This document shows, in pieces, positions 62,901-64,000 of a DNA stretch of 64,000 nt. The stretch comes from Stratiolaelaps scimitus (Eukaryota > Arthropoda > Arachnida > Mesostigmata > Laelapidae): assembly GCA_019614645.1 (NCBI GenBank), contig JABWDB010000012.1, forward strand, positions 6,138,001 through 6,202,000, read 5' to 3'. Position numbers and translations under genes: made by a program. The notes below the pieces were generated by a model. The model was given only the letters and a program-made list of their open reading frames with translations. It searched no databases and was not told where the DNA came from. Each line of letters starts with the position of its first letter. Positions within the stretch are counted from its first letter, which is position 1.

Positions 62901-63800
62901 ATACGAACTTACGGCCCTTGAAATTTAAGCCCAATATTTTTTTGTTGAATTTGTGGAATCGGCAATCCCTGACGGCAATTGTCTCGAATTAGACAGGAGT
63001 GGCTTGAGTATTTCGCAAAGGCTCACGCTTCAGCTGTCGAACAGGAGAGAGCAACCTGTGGTCCCAATGGTAACAAGAGCTGCAAGCGACCGGGCAGCAA
63101 AGCGGCGTACCTGAATCCACACTCCATACGCTCGAAGGAGACTCGTTTCGTCATATCAGGTATTTGTGGCCTTCACGACGCTGAGATCTACATTCGGATG
63201 TATCGACGAGGCTACCTGCGCGACCCGAAGGGATGTGTCGAACAATGGCAGAAGCGGCTAGTCTATCCGTTCGGCTTACGAAAGGTTCGCCTTCTACAGG
63301 TCCCATTAATGATCTACAAAATCGATGATCTACAAATTGTACACCATTAATGATCTAGTTCGTAGCAGTAAGGCTAAACAGCAACTTGAAATTGAAAATA
63401 CTACAATAAAACAAACTGAGGATGATGATGCTACTGATAATGAAAAGTGATAATCAATTTCCGATTATCAGATTTTTATAGACGGCTGTCTAGATGATCA
63501 AGCTTTAAAACTTGTATTGCCAGCAATTTCTCATTAGCCACAGACTAACATACGTTTCTATTAAACTCCGATCGATTTGTTCTTAAATAGGTGATACAGA
63601 GGTCATTGAGTAGTCTGCCACTGTCCAGTTACGTGGAGCACGTGTTTAGTCCAAAGGTGACGACGGTGAATATCTATCCGGCATCAGAAGCTACATCGCC
63701 CTATGCGAAATGGTTTGACAGACTCTTCACGCGTCTCACCGAGGTCGGCCTTTTCCACAAAGCGCAAAAACTCGAGTTCCTCAACCAATACCGTCTAGAG
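56918..63800 (+). CDS. Divergent ionotropic glutamate receptor-like protein, copy B (3' end beyond window)
   Basis: Ten exons in the window: 56918-57097, 57389-57531, 57986-58178, 58464-58549, 60041-60317, 60576-60891, 61462-61535, 61938-62512, 62993-63284, 63591-63800. Their lengths (180, 143, 193, 86, 277, 316, 74, 575, 292, 210) equal those of copy A exons 1-10, all phases match and no frame is broken. This gives 782 residues from the signal peptide to the end of S2 (PYAKWFDRLFTRLTEVGL, LEFLNQYRLE). The exons for M4 and the tail should follow to the right. The protein has the same order of N-terminal domain, S1, M1-pore-M3 and S2. Intron 5 ends in an A-run before its acceptor (aaaaaaaaag|ttgatc), much poorer than in copy A, so splicing there may be inefficient. 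Intact exons argue for a functional gene. Confidence 0.63.
58758..58868 (+). mobile_element. tRNA-derived SINE, copy-B-specific
   Basis: The B box ggttcgaatcc is followed by gagagaacgtaagcattgta, attgcagttcctttaataaa and ccaataaacctttaccttta. It is the best preserved member of the family in the window. Copy A lacks it at the aligned point near 46600, so it inserted after the duplication or was lost from A. Confidence 0.65.
59205..59255 (+). repeat. SINE 3' tail fragment in receptor B intron 4
   Basis: Shows ctacgagaacttaagcgttg, then ctgcagttaataaaccaagt, resembling 27818-27868. It abuts the LINE end that follows. Confidence 0.45.
59262..59600 (-). pseudogene. Truncated non-LTR retrotransposon end in receptor B intron 4
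   Basis: The minus strand matches 52995-53495: the tgtttgaataaa tail, then the frame for RLSLAVQRGNAIAFLG and TANFLEG-like sequence. It has an internal deletion relative to the first copy (joining the GTVVDV-type segment directly to YAALHSTHLF-like sequence) and single-base losses. It is absent from copy A intron 4. Confidence 0.65.
61938..62512 (+). CDS. Receptor copy B exon 8: M1, pore loop, M3 and start of S2
   Basis: Same 575-bp size, acceptor (gtttttctag) and donor (ag|gtacgt) as copy A. The pore loop CQIPSTFIFLLS, M3 TITEFNSQLLFVLQNP and the four S2 cysteines are unchanged. Differences cluster in S2 and the linkers (for example GGDS to GGDF, SNKT to SYKT, which removes one glycosylation site, and NFKI to NFII). 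Confidence 0.65.
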
Positions 63801-64000
63801 GTAACTAGGAGAATCCGTCGAAATTAAATCAAACAAGAAAATTAACTCCACTTATGCCCTACTATGGGCTTTCTGCCTTTCGGCTCCATTTGTGATTTGG
63901 TTTGGTTGTTAATCCAGATATGTCGTATAAATATTTTATGAACTGAAAAAGGCTATATGTCATTATAGGGGAATAAACAGATTGTAGGGCATGTTGTGAA
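63801..64000. other. Receptor B intron 10, left part
   Basis: Begins with the donor gtaact shared with copy A (51021). The next exon, homologous to 51497-51576, was not reached before the edge. Confidence 0.6.

Noticed and set aside
1..64000. Bacterial-type features (operons, CRISPR arrays, ribosome binding sites, insertion sequences)
   Set aside because: Split genes, SINEs, LINEs and dense microsatellites show this is eukaryotic nuclear DNA; no regularly spaced repeats of CRISPR type were seen.

Overview
The window is animal nuclear DNA. Genes are split into short exons with GT/AG introns (one intron is about 10 kb), dinucleotide microsatellites (mainly AT/TA) are very dense, and SINE- and LINE-derived fragments are scattered throughout. 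The recognisable proteins (a neuronal calcium sensor, an acyl-CoA delta-9 desaturase and ionotropic-receptor-like channels) together with a LINE end of a type common in ticks point to an arthropod, most likely a chelicerate such as a mite or tick. The species is an inference and cannot be fixed from sequence alone.

Layout. (1) 1-22 kb: gene-poor. The only coding piece I can support is the first coding exon, on the minus strand at 7233-7296, of a frequenin/NCS-1-like neuronal calcium sensor. Its other exons are probably to the left, mostly or wholly outside the window. A GC-rich stretch at about 7.9-9.7 kb lies upstream of it. (2) 22,228-42,679, plus strand: a complete six-exon acyl-CoA delta-9 desaturase of 322 residues with all three histidine boxes and a natural six-histidine run near the C-terminus. 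(3) 44,850-52,543, plus strand: a 13-exon gene for a divergent ionotropic glutamate receptor-like (IR-type) protein of about 949 residues (signal peptide, extracellular amino-terminal domain, split ligand-binding domain, M1-pore-M3, M4, basic tail). (4) 52.5-56.1 kb: inter-copy spacer with two different decayed non-LTR retrotransposon ends. (5) 56,918-63,800 and beyond the right edge: a second copy of the receptor gene. Ten exons lie in the window, and every one has exactly the same length as its partner in the first copy.

The most interesting element is this tandem pair of highly divergent receptors. Exon lengths, phases and open frames are preserved while introns have diverged by copy-specific insertions. 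A single-gene model, joining what first looks like a small secreted protein gene to the receptor body through a weak but phase-compatible donor, fits both copies. The pair is probably a young chemosensory-type duplication. The three gene families share no evident pathway. The receptor paralogues probably share regulation, because about 0.8 kb of upstream flank was duplicated with them.
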